Part shown: in pieces, positions 7,212 to 13,605 of the stretch
Layout of the letters: every line of letters begins with the position of its first letter
Position numbering within the stretch: the stretch's first letter is position 1
From: CAMDMI01 sp044359055
Lineage (GTDB): Bacteria; Bacteroidota; Bacteroidia; Cytophagales; Flexibacteraceae
Direction: 5' to 3'
Length of the DNA stretch: 14,772 bases
NCBI GenBank assembly: GCA_044359055.1
Contig: JBIKMV010000053.1
Span: forward strand, 1 to 14,772
Position numbers and translations under genes: made by a program
The notes under the pieces: model-generated
What the model was told of the DNA's origin: nothing
The model's input: only the letters and a program-made list of their open reading frames with translations
Databases searched by the model: none

Positions 7212-8516
7212 TTATTGCTGCAATGTAGCTGCCTCTCTTTTGAATATCAAATCCTTGTAGCGAAAATATAATGCATTGCCCAGTCCAAATACCATCCAGA
7301 GATAGGGTCTGAGGATATTCTGGCTCATCATGAGAATGAGGAGTTCGGTGATGAGGGCATATTTCAGGCAATCCAGCAGCAGGGCATCCTGTGTATATCC
7401 GTTTTCCCTGAGAAGCCCGGCCATTCCATTCTGACAGCGGAAATAGACAATCAGCCAGCCGGCAAAAAACAAAAATCCCACGATACCGGAAGCTGCAAGC
7501 ACCTCAAGAAAAATATTGAGTCCCTCGTATTCTTTTGCCCTTTTCTGGTCGGTAGTTCTCACTCTATAGTACTCCGCAATCGCCGGTGCAATTCCTCCCA
7601 GTGAGTATCCTATCCATGGACTTTTCAGAAAAACGGACAGGGTGTTGTTCATCTGCATCAACCGGGTATCCTTCGAGTGGCTGCCCGATGTGGCATCCAA
7701 GCCGGTGCCAGCCAGGTAGCGGTGCCGCGATTCTTCATTGCCAAGTGCAGCCACAAACACCGCAAACAAGCCGGCCAGAAAAACGGAGGTTACCAGCAGA
7801 TTGATTCTGGAAATTTTCAGCCTTATGGCGGAATAAAACAGCATCTTCAGGTAATCAAACACCAGAATAGAAACCATAAACAATATGCCCATCCGACTGG
7901 TGCTTAGCAATATTGCCAGAATAATGCTGCCAAGCATGAGCCATTGGGTTCCGGGTTTGAATAAAAACAGCTTTCTTCTCGAAGCAAAATACAGGAATAC
8001 AAAGGCAATGAGCAGGTAAGAGGCAAAATAGCTCGGCTCATAGCTGAGGGCGTTCACCCTGGGCAGAATCCCCGGTTTCCACCACATGGTGACAAAAAGG
8101 TTAAGCCCGAAACCGCTGAGAACAAATTGGGCAATGCCGTAGCAGGCCATGATAAAAGATGTGGTGATGTAAACCCGCATTACATTTTCAGGAGAATGAA
8201 ATGAACTGTAATGGTAAATGGCCCACATCATCAAAACATTGAAGGCCAGCCACATGAGGTATCCGATATTCCGCGATAGCAGCTGGGTATTGCCGGCAAA
8301 GGCAATCAGAAAACAAACCCAGACCAGAAAAAATCCTTTCCCTAGAAACCGGATATTAAAACCATTTTTGTGGGATACAATAAAAAGGAAAACAAAGGCA
8401 AAAGCAGCCAGATAGCAAAGCCGGACATTGAAACCACCCAGTTTCAGATTGGCGACAATGTCCATGGATTGGGTTAAAAAAATAATGAAAATGAGAAAGT
8501 TGAGAATCTTTTTCAT
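7212..8516 (-). CDS. O-antigen polymerase/ligase-like membrane protein, first gene of the polysaccharide operon
   Basis: A 434-residue polytopic inner-membrane protein with about ten membrane segments. Features of the O-antigen ligase/polymerase superfamily: PRVNALSYEPSYFASYLL (152-169), STSRMGILF (205-213), GYSLGGIAPAI (303-313) in the periplasmic loop, and NIFLEVLAASGIVGFLFF (334-351). The frame is open to a TTG at 8561 inside an inverted repeat, but the ATG at 8516 is preferred because it begins a typical MKKILNFLIF membrane segment. The stop abuts the GT4 start. With the 4792-6063 product it could divide the labour of polymerase and ligase; which does which cannot be told. It is the promoter-proximal gene of the block. 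Confidence 0.8.
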   Translation of the reverse strand: MKKILNFLIFIIFLTQSMDIVANLKLGGFNVRLCYLAAFAFVFLFIVSHKNGFNIRFLGKGFFLVWVCFLIAFAGNTQLLSRNIGYLMWLAFNVLMMWAIYHYSSFHSPENVMRVYITTSFIMACYGIAQFVLSGFGLNLFVTMWWKPGILPRVNALSYEPSYFASYLLIAFVFLYFASRRKLFLFKPGTQWLMLGSIILAILLSTSRMGILFMVSILVFDYLKMLFYSAIRLKISRINLLVTSVFLAGLFAVFVAALGNEESRHRYLAGTGLDATSGSHSKDTRLMQMNNTLSVFLKSPWIGYSLGGIAPAIAEYYRVRTTDQKRAKEYEGLNIFLEVLAASGIVGFLFFAGWLIVYFRCQNGMAGLLRENGYTQDALLLDCLKYALITELLILMMSQNILRPYLWMVFGLGNALYFRYKDLIFKREAATLQQ

Positions 8517-8558
8517 GGGGAGCGAGCCCGGACCAAAACCGGAATGCCGGGTGCAAAG

Positions 8559-8579
8559 CAAATCAAAAGGTTTGATTTG
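8559..8579. repeat. 9-bp perfect inverted repeat in the operon leader
   Basis: CAAATCAAA (8559-8567) and TTTGATTTG (8571-8579) flank three bases. It lies 43 nt upstream of the first ATG of the polysaccharide operon and could be a dimeric regulator's operator or a short RNA hairpin. No regulator gene is in the window, so function is unassigned. Confidence 0.5.
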
Positions 8580-8607
8580 GCCCTGTTCATGCCCTGGGTC
8601 TTGAAGT

Positions 8608-8641
8608 AAAAAAAGGCTTTCCCATAGGGAAAACCTTTTTT
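8608..8641 (-). terminator. Terminator-like hairpin between the PLP-enzyme gene and the polysaccharide operon
   Basis: AAAAAAGG and TTTCCC on the left pair with GGGAAA and CCTTTTTT on the right around an ATA loop, with one C/A mismatch. On the minus strand the stem ends in CCTTTTTTT-type T residues, as in an intrinsic terminator. It would end transcription of the PLP-enzyme gene, about 185 nt after its stop. It could instead act as a leader attenuator of the polysaccharide operon starting 92 nt further on. The structure is also symmetric for the plus strand. Confidence 0.65.
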
Positions 8642-8826
8642 ACATAATTAACTAAACCTTTTTCAATAATGTCAACTTAGAAACGGAAGTTCCGTCGTTG
8701 CATTATCCGAAAACCACGGGCCAAATATGGAGGGGTACTTTTTTCTGCTTTACATGGTAATGGGCCAATTTCTGACACGAGTAAATAAGAAAGATAAATT
8801 TTAAAAAATCGGGAAATTTTAATTTT

Positions 8827-9735
8827 TCATCCCGATATTTCGTTATTCCAAGGGAAAATCCCGCCTGTGTGTAAAATCAAAATCCGTTTTTCCTTTTCAA
8901 AATGACCTTTTTGCGCCAAATCTGACACGGCAAAAAAGCATTTTCCTGAATAAATGGGCTCGATTGCAAAGGACTGAGCAGTATTTATCTGCCTGCAAAA
9001 CCGTTTCAGTTCCGGGTTTGTCTTGGCATATCCGCCAAAATGATACTCTGTTATCCATTCGGTTTCGGGCAGCTGTTGTCCCGATTTGCGGAATTCAGTT
9101 TCCAGACTACCCTGACTTTTTAATACTTCGGTCACCAGCATTTTTTTTCCGGCTGCCAAACCAGAGGCAATTCCTGCGGCAGTTCCTCCGGTGGCTGCCG
9201 GTAAGGCAAGCCAGTCAAAAGGTATGGTTTGGGAAATATGCTGACCCAGATCATGCAGCGCCGATGCATAACCGGGTGAGGATGCGCCCATGGGAACCCA
9301 AAGAAAATTTTCAAGACCGGCCAATAAGCGGGTGTCCGGACCCTGCTGATGGAGATCCCGGAAGAGTTTGCGGTCCAGCGGCCGGATATCGGCTCCCCAT
9401 GCTTTCATCCTTCCGATGGCCGGATTATCTGCCCATTCTGTTTCTCCGCCCCTGATAAAAAATACTGACCTTTTGCCCAGTTCGAAGGCCGCACAGGACA
9501 GGGCAATCAGATGATTGGAAAATGGCCCGCCCATGGAAACAAAACCTTCCATATTCAGGTCAAGGCATTTTTCTGCAAATGGCAGAAGCTTGAACCATTT
9601 GTTTCCCTGAATCCAGGGATGCACCAAATCAAGCCTCAAAACACTGATATCCAGCTGGTTTTGTTCGGCTTCGCTGCATATCCAGGTCTCAACGGGAATA
9701 TCCTTCAGACTCAGGTGGGGTATAATGCCTTCCAT
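8827..9735 (-). CDS. PLP-dependent enzyme, ACC deaminase/D-cysteine desulfhydrase family
   Basis: A fold-type II PLP enzyme of the tryptophan synthase beta superfamily. Known family members open 1-aminocyclopropane-1-carboxylate to 2-oxobutyrate and ammonia, or release H2S from D-cysteine. Start is the ATG at 9735 (302 residues); the frame stays open to a TTG at 9795, which would enter the divergent promoter region. Landmarks: cofactor lysine K46 in GNKWFKL, the GGPFSNHLIA block (69-78) holding the serine that stacks on PLP, the phosphate-binding ATGGTAAG loop (181-188), YSGK (262-265) and LHTGG (288-292). It is shorter than characterised ACC deaminases and desulfhydrases (about 330-340 residues), so the substrate is unresolved; the short form is common in Bacteroidota. 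It is divergent from dprA across 67 nt. Confidence 0.88.
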   Translation of the reverse strand: MEGIIPHLSLKDIPVETWICSEAEQNQLDISVLRLDLVHPWIQGNKWFKLLPFAEKCLDLNMEGFVSMGGPFSNHLIALSCAAFELGKRSVFFIRGGETEWADNPAIGRMKAWGADIRPLDRKLFRDLHQQGPDTRLLAGLENFLWVPMGASSPGYASALHDLGQHISQTIPFDWLALPAATGGTAAGIASGLAAGKKMLVTEVLKSQGSLETEFRKSGQQLPETEWITEYHFGGYAKTNPELKRFCRQINTAQSFAIEPIYSGKCFFAVSDLAQKGHFEKEKRILILHTGGIFPWNNEISG

Positions 9736-9761
9736 TTTTCGCAAAATTGTAAACAAATCCG

Positions 9762-9792
9762 TTGCCAAAGACAACCTGCAGGCCTTAGTTTG
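9762..9792 (+). promoter_or_regulatory. Candidate promoter for dprA in the 67-nt divergent gap
   Basis: TTG (9762-9764), 20 nt, then TTAGTTTG (9785-9792), one mismatch from TAnnTTTG. Transcription would begin just before the dprA ATG at 9803, giving a very short leader of roughly 7 nt. The opposite-strand promoter for the PLP enzyme must overlap this gap; only a weak CAATTTTG (9749-9742) is visible. Confidence 0.35.
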
Positions 9793-9802
9793 CAAAGAAT
9801 TT

Positions 9803-10930
9803 ATGCTTTCATCAGACCCGAATCCCGATTCGCTCTATCTCTTGGCGCTCTCCTATGTTTCCGGTGTCGGAACACTGGGAATCAAGCAGCTTGTGGCCTA
9901 CACAGGGTCTCCAGAGGCAGCGTTTTTTGCGTCCAGAAGGGTTTTGGAGAAAATTCCCGGAGTTGGGCCATATTTTATCAATAATCTTCATTCTGAGAAG
10001 GAATCTGTATTGCAACTGGCCCGGGCCGAACTGAAAAATCTTGAAAAGGAGGAAGGACGGATGGTCCACTATCTGGAGGCGGAGTATCCCGCCCGGCTGA
10101 AGCAAATTCCTGATGCCCCGCCAATTTTGTTTTTTAAAGGACATTTCCACTGGAATAATCTCAGGACGCTGGCCATTGTGGGTACCCGGCAGGCTACAGC
10201 CTATGGCAAACAGGCTTTGGATACATTTTTTTCTGAAATCGAAGCCTTTAAGCCCGTAATCGTGAGTGGTCTGGCTTATGGAATAGACATTTATGCCCAC
10301 AAACTTGCCCTTCAGCATGGGCTCGAAACCTGGGGTGTGATGGCCACGGGCGTAGATTATATATATCCTTCCGTGCACAAAACCACCGCAGCCCAGATGC
10401 AGGCCAATGGCGGAATTGTCACCGAAAATCCTACCCGAACCAAGCCCGATGCCCATCGTTTTCCGGCCCGAAACCGCATCATTGCAGGACTCTCAGATGC
10501 GATTTTTGTGGTGGAAGCCATGGAAAAAGGCGGTGCCCTCATTACGGCAAGACTCGGTCTGGACTACAACCGCGATGTTTTTGCCCTGCCCGGAAATGTG
10601 AACCAGAAATCATCATCAGGCTGCAATGCCCTGATTCGGAAAAATATTGCCCAGATCTGTATGACGGGAACCGAACTTGCAGAAAGCATGGGCTGGGAGA
10701 CAGGTACTGCATCGGCAAAAGTAAAATGGAAAATGAGGCCCGAACACCCGGACCCCGATGCCAGGAAAGTGCTAGAACTATTGGACAATCAGGGGGATAT
10801 GCTCATGGATGAAATTTCATGGAAAACTCAGATTCCGGTAAATCAGCTTGCTTCTTTGCTCTTGAATCTTGAATTTGAGGGACTGGTAAAATCACTTCCG
10901 GGAAAAAGATTTGGTTTGGCCGGAGTTTGA
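9803..10930 (+). CDS. dprA: DNA processing protein DprA (Smf)
   Basis: DprA binds incoming single-stranded DNA in the cytoplasm during transformation and loads RecA onto it. The ATG at 9803 gives 375 residues, a normal length; an earlier ATG at 9725 would overlap the divergent gene and add a tail I judge non-homologous. Order of parts: two helix-hairpin-helix-like motifs (GVGTLGIKQL at 21-30, IPGVGPYF at 51-58), the extended Rossmann DprA core with GTRQATAYGKQ (127-137), SGLAYGIDIYAHKLA (155-169), FPARNRIIAGLSD (220-232), EKGGALITAR (241-250) and ALPGNV (261-266), then a C-terminal winged-helix domain (about 318-372). The chain looks intact. No other competence gene is in the window, so transformability is not proven; the J-domain gene follows after 48 nt. 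Confidence 0.95.
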   Translation: MLSSDPNPDSLYLLALSYVSGVGTLGIKQLVAYTGSPEAAFFASRRVLEKIPGVGPYFINNLHSEKESVLQLARAELKNLEKEEGRMVHYLEAEYPARLKQIPDAPPILFFKGHFHWNNLRTLAIVGTRQATAYGKQALDTFFSEIEAFKPVIVSGLAYGIDIYAHKLALQHGLETWGVMATGVDYIYPSVHKTTAAQMQANGGIVTENPTRTKPDAHRFPARNRIIAGLSDAIFVVEAMEKGGALITARLGLDYNRDVFALPGNVNQKSSSGCNALIRKNIAQICMTGTELAESMGWETGTASAKVKWKMRPEHPDPDARKVLELLDNQGDMLMDEISWKTQIPVNQLASLLLNLEFEGLVKSLPGKRFGLAGV

Positions 10931-10956
10931 CCCATTACATAAAAACCATACCTTTA
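10926..10956 (+). promoter_or_regulatory. Candidate promoter for the J-domain gene, overlapping the dprA stop
   Basis: TTTG (10926-10929) is followed after 19 nt by TACCTTTA (10949-10956), one mismatch from TAnnTTTG. This would give a leader of about 20 nt before the TTG start at 10979. Cotranscription with dprA is an alternative that is not excluded. Confidence 0.3.
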
Positions 10957-10978
10957 CCTTCTCCGGCCGCCATTCAAT

Positions 10979-12061
10979 TTGAAAGATAACTACTACTCCA
11001 TTCTGGGTGTTCCTCCAAGGGCAAGTCAGGAAGAAATACGGTCGGCCTATAAAAAACTGGCTCTGCAATATCATCCCGATGTGAATCAGGGATCAAAAGA
11101 CAGCGAAGAAAAATTTAAACTGCTGCTAGAGGCCTACCAAACCCTTTCAGACCCCCGAAAAAAGGACTTGTATGACCTGAAACTATCCTTCAGGCTGGCT
11201 ACCCGGAAGGATACTCCGGAGGGATTTGGTCCCCAGTCACGGCAGCCCAAAACCACCAGGCAGCGGGAAGACGAAGCCTACCGGATGCGACGGCCCGCCC
11301 GGGAGGCTTACCGCGAATTTACCGGACCCCCGAAAAAGGAAAAGCTCGGCCCCCATACAATTGCCATTACCCTTTTTGCGATTGGCACTTTGGTTATGAT
11401 TTTACTCTGGCTGGGACAAATAATGAACCACATTACAGCCAAAGACCATTTGGAGCGGGGCGATTTCAATGCTGCCCTGCTGTTTGATGATGAATACGGC
11501 GAGGCTTATTATGCCCGCTATCTTTCTCGCAAAGCCCTGAATGCCAATCCGAAAATATTGCTTTTTGATCTCAATCTGGCCATCCGTTTTATAGAAAATC
11601 CTTCTTCAGGGGTATATCTGGAGCGTGCGATGGTTTACTTCCGCTGCGATAGCATTCAGAAGTCCGTGGCTGATTTTGAAATGGCCCGCCGTGTAAATCC
11701 CCGCTGCGATACGGCCTATTTTGCACTGGCCGAGATGCATGCTTACCTGTTCAACCAACCCGGCAAGGCCCTATCTTACTTCGACTCCAGCCTCAGCATC
11801 CGGCCGGGATCTTATGGCGCAAGGTTTGGAAAAGCCCTGATGCTGTATCGCCTCAAGCGGTTTGCTTCCGCTGTAAAGGAGTTTGACCTGAGTGCCAAAC
11901 TCGATAGAAGCGACAAAAGGCTTTTCTTTTACCGAGGTTCTGCCCGCCTTGCTCTCGGCGATTCTGCTGCAGCCTGCTTCGACCTGGACCAGTCGCTCAC
12001 CATGGGCATGGAGGAGGCCAAGCCTATGGTAGATCGTTTTTGCAGAAAATACGGTTATTGA
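10979..12061 (+). CDS. Membrane-anchored J-domain protein with TPR repeats
   Basis: A 360-residue type III J-protein. The N-terminal J domain (4-66) has YYSILGVPPRASQEEIRSAY, the essential HPD (32-34) that stimulates Hsp70/DnaK ATPase, and the closing YQTLSDPRKKDLYD helix. A charged linker (70-124) leads to one membrane segment (127-147) preceded by KKEK, which predicts an N-in/C-out topology. The region 155-345 shows TPR-like helical repeats (AKDHLERGDFNAAL, DTAYFALAEMHAY, RLFFYRGSARLALGDSAAA). No zinc-finger or DnaJ C-terminal domain is present, so it is not DnaJ. The start is TTG: the in-frame codons back to a TAA at 10940 contain no ATG, and MKDNYYSILG fits the usual J-domain beginning. 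The role is inferred: recruiting DnaK to the membrane, with TPRs perhaps binding envelope partners. Confidence 0.88.
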   Translation: MKDNYYSILGVPPRASQEEIRSAYKKLALQYHPDVNQGSKDSEEKFKLLLEAYQTLSDPRKKDLYDLKLSFRLATRKDTPEGFGPQSRQPKTTRQREDEAYRMRRPAREAYREFTGPPKKEKLGPHTIAITLFAIGTLVMILLWLGQIMNHITAKDHLERGDFNAALLFDDEYGEAYYARYLSRKALNANPKILLFDLNLAIRFIENPSSGVYLERAMVYFRCDSIQKSVADFEMARRVNPRCDTAYFALAEMHAYLFNQPGKALSYFDSSLSIRPGSYGARFGKALMLYRLKRFASAVKEFDLSAKLDRSDKRLFFYRGSARLALGDSAAACFDLDQSLTMGMEEAKPMVDRFCRKYGY

Positions 12062-12072
12062 GTCTGAATCCG

Positions 12073-12092
12073 GCAGGCCGGCCGAAGCCTGC
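12073..12092. terminator. GC-rich hairpin in a 37-nt convergent gap
   Basis: GCAGGC (12073-12078) pairs with GCCTGC (12087-12092) around an 8-nt loop that contains CGGCCG. It sits between the stops of the J-domain gene and the DUF2520 gene. No T-run follows on either strand, so it is at best a weak or non-canonical bidirectional terminator. Confidence 0.35.
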
Positions 12093-12098
12093 ATAAGC

Positions 12099-12875
12099 TC
12101 AGGAATTCTGCCTGATGCTGAAAGAGAGCGTTTTATACAAGGCTTTCAATTCGGGATTGTTTTCCAGCATGGCCATATGGCTTTCCATGGTTTTCACATC
12201 TCCCCGCCTGGCAGGGCCGGTCTGGGCCAGTTCCGGCATCATAAAGAAAGCCTTTTCAATGGTTTCCCTTGCCAATGGTTTCAGCAGTTGAAAGTCCAGA
12301 CCTCCGGCGTCGGCAATGTTTTTGGCCCAGAAGAGCATATGGTTACTGAAATTATTGGCAAACACCGCCGCCATGTGTAGGGCCTTTCTTTGCTCCGAAT
12401 CCAGAACCACAACCTTATTGCTGAGTGATTTGGCCACCGAAAACAGGGTTTCGTGTACCCTTGTGTTTACTGCTTCAATACAAAAAGGGGTGTCGCTCAG
12501 ATCTATGCCCTTTTCTTTGGTAAAGGTCTGAAGCGGGTACAATACACCATAATCATCGCCAAGCATATCCAGTGCTTCCATGGGCAGACTTCCTGAAGTG
12601 TGCACCACTATGGTGTTTTCCTGTACCACCAGCATTTCTGCCACCATGCTCAGGGCATCGTCCTGTACGGCCACAATGAGCAGGTCGAGAGGCCATTCGG
12701 AAAAATCAAGACTGGTGGCCACCTGTGTATCATACAACTGAGCTGCAAGAATCATAGCATTTTCCTGATTGCGGCTGTAAATCACCGGAACAAAATGACC
12801 GGCTTTTTCCAGATCCTGCGCCAGATGCCAGGCCACATTGCCCGATCCGGCAAATCCAATCCTGAGATATTTCAT
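12099..12875 (-). CDS. Rossmann-like DUF2520 protein, putative NAD(P)-dependent oxidoreductase
   Basis: A 258-residue protein with an N-terminal dinucleotide-binding Rossmann domain (IGFAGSGNVAWHLAQDL, 6-22, with a GxGxxxxxL-type loop) and a helical C-terminal DUF2520 domain. Family hallmarks are HTSGS (92-96), YPLQTF (113-118), HMAAVFANNFSNHM (167-180) and GPARRGD (220-226). The layout resembles 6-phosphogluconate dehydrogenase-like or pyrroline-5-carboxylate reductase-like enzymes, but the substrate is not known for this family. The ATG at 12875 is preferred over a TTG at 12896, since the Rossmann strand starts six residues in. It is convergent with the J-domain gene and divergent from the AlbA_2 gene across 94 nt. 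I see no clear promoter on its strand. Confidence 0.85.
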   Translation of the reverse strand: MKYLRIGFAGSGNVAWHLAQDLEKAGHFVPVIYSRNQENAMILAAQLYDTQVATSLDFSEWPLDLLIVAVQDDALSMVAEMLVVQENTIVVHTSGSLPMEALDMLGDDYGVLYPLQTFTKEKGIDLSDTPFCIEAVNTRVHETLFSVAKSLSNKVVVLDSEQRKALHMAAVFANNFSNHMLFWAKNIADAGGLDFQLLKPLARETIEKAFFMMPELAQTGPARRGDVKTMESHMAMLENNPELKALYKTLSFSIRQNS

Positions 12876-12914
12876 TTTTCCTGTTTTCCAGTGCAAATTA
12901 CTACAAAGGATTGG

Positions 12915-12944
12915 TTGCCATTTTGCTTTTTATCTCTACTTTTG
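12915..12944 (+). promoter_or_regulatory. Bacteroidota sigma-ABfr-type promoter for the AlbA_2 gene
   Basis: TTG (12915-12917), exactly 19 nt, then TACTTTTG (12937-12944), a full match to TAnnTTTG. Transcription would start near 12948-12951, leaving a leader of about 20 nt before the ATG at 12970. This is the best promoter match I found in the window. Confidence 0.6.
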
Positions 12945-12969
12945 AAAAACTTTTTTGAAGGCAGAAAAC

Positions 12970-13605
12970 ATGGCCTCTTCCCTGAAAGAAATCATTCGCT
13001 CCGGCGAAGGATCGCAGGTTGAATTCAAAAAAACACTTTCACAGCTTGAGAAGGTTGCCAAAACCCTCGTATCCTTTGCCAATTCAAGGGGAGGTCTCAT
13101 TTTGGTCGGGGTTCAGGACAATGGCTTTGTCATTGGCGTAAATCAACCCGAAGAAGAACACTATATGCTGGAGCAGGCTGCCGGTTTTTATTGCAAGCCT
13201 CCTGTAAAACTGGAGATAAGAGATGAAGAAATTTTCGGAAAAACGGTGGTTGTCGGCCAGGTGGAAGAAAGCAGTCTGAAACCGCATTATGCCCTGTCCA
13301 GAGATGAGGATTGGCAGCTTTATGTCCGGTCCTCAGATCAATGTGTGATAGCTTCTCCATTGGTAGCCAGGGCTTTGCAAATGGAAAAAGAGGGGAGAGA
13401 CTCGCTCCGAAAAACCCCGGTTTCCAACAATGAGAAAGCACTGTTCGGATTTCTGGATAAAAAAAGACGGATTACCCTGAAAGATTATGCCAAGCTCATC
13501 AATGTTTCCAAAAGACGGGCCTATAAAATCCTCATAGACCTCACCCTGTCCGGTAAACTGTATATGCACGATCTGGAGTCTCAGGTTTTTTTTACCAAAG
13601 CCTAA
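12970..13605 (+). CDS. AlbA_2 (Schlafen-type) putative nucleic-acid/ATP-binding protein with winged helix
   Basis: A 211-residue cytoplasmic protein. The N-terminal AlbA_2 domain (about 1-130) shows EGSQVEFKKTL (13-23), FANSRGGLILVGVQDNGFVIGV (36-57) and a later strand pair ending LYVRSSDQCVIAS (117-129). The C-terminal part (about 150-205) looks like a winged helix: ITLKDYAKLINVSKRRAYKILIDLTLSGKL has the recognition-helix pattern. Larger relatives are annotated as ATP-dependent DNA helicase-like regulators; here there is only the AlbA_2 core and an HTH, so a compact DNA- or RNA-binding regulator is likelier. The ATG at 12970 is chosen over a TTG at 12955. It has its own promoter, and its TAA overlaps the stop of the convergent TPR gene by 4 nt. 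Target and function are unknown. Confidence 0.82.
   Translation: MASSLKEIIRSGEGSQVEFKKTLSQLEKVAKTLVSFANSRGGLILVGVQDNGFVIGVNQPEEEHYMLEQAAGFYCKPPVKLEIRDEEIFGKTVVVGQVEESSLKPHYALSRDEDWQLYVRSSDQCVIASPLVARALQMEKEGRDSLRKTPVSNNEKALFGFLDKKRRITLKDYAKLINVSKRRAYKILIDLTLSGKLYMHDLESQVFFTKA

Larger units (their letters stand above)
8517..8826. other. 310-nt intergenic leader upstream of the polysaccharide operon
   Basis: No coding sequence is supported here. It holds the terminator-like hairpin (8608-8641), the inverted repeat at 8559-8579, and a short palindrome ACGGAA-G-TTCCGT (8683-8695). A minus-strand TTGACATTATTGAAAAAGG stretch (8674-8656) and a near -7 box CATATTTG (8729-8722) are weak promoter hints without a well-spaced partner. 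The operon promoter must lie here or further upstream, but I cannot place it. Confidence 0.55.

Noticed and set aside
8517..8561. TTG-initiated extension of the first polysaccharide gene by 15 residues
   Set aside because: The extension is polar and its start lies within an inverted repeat; the ATG at 8516 begins the membrane segment directly.
8683..8695. Palindrome ACGGAA-G-TTCCGT in the operon leader
   Set aside because: Only six base pairs with a single-base centre and no second copy; too weak to call an operator.
9725..9802. Upstream ATG extending dprA by 26 residues
   Set aside because: It would start inside the divergent PLP-enzyme gene, and the extra residues look unlike DprA N termini; the ATG at 9803 matches family length.
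9812..10456. 214-codon open frame on the minus strand inside dprA
   Set aside because: dprA is unambiguous on the plus strand with all family motifs; the antisense translation shows no domain.
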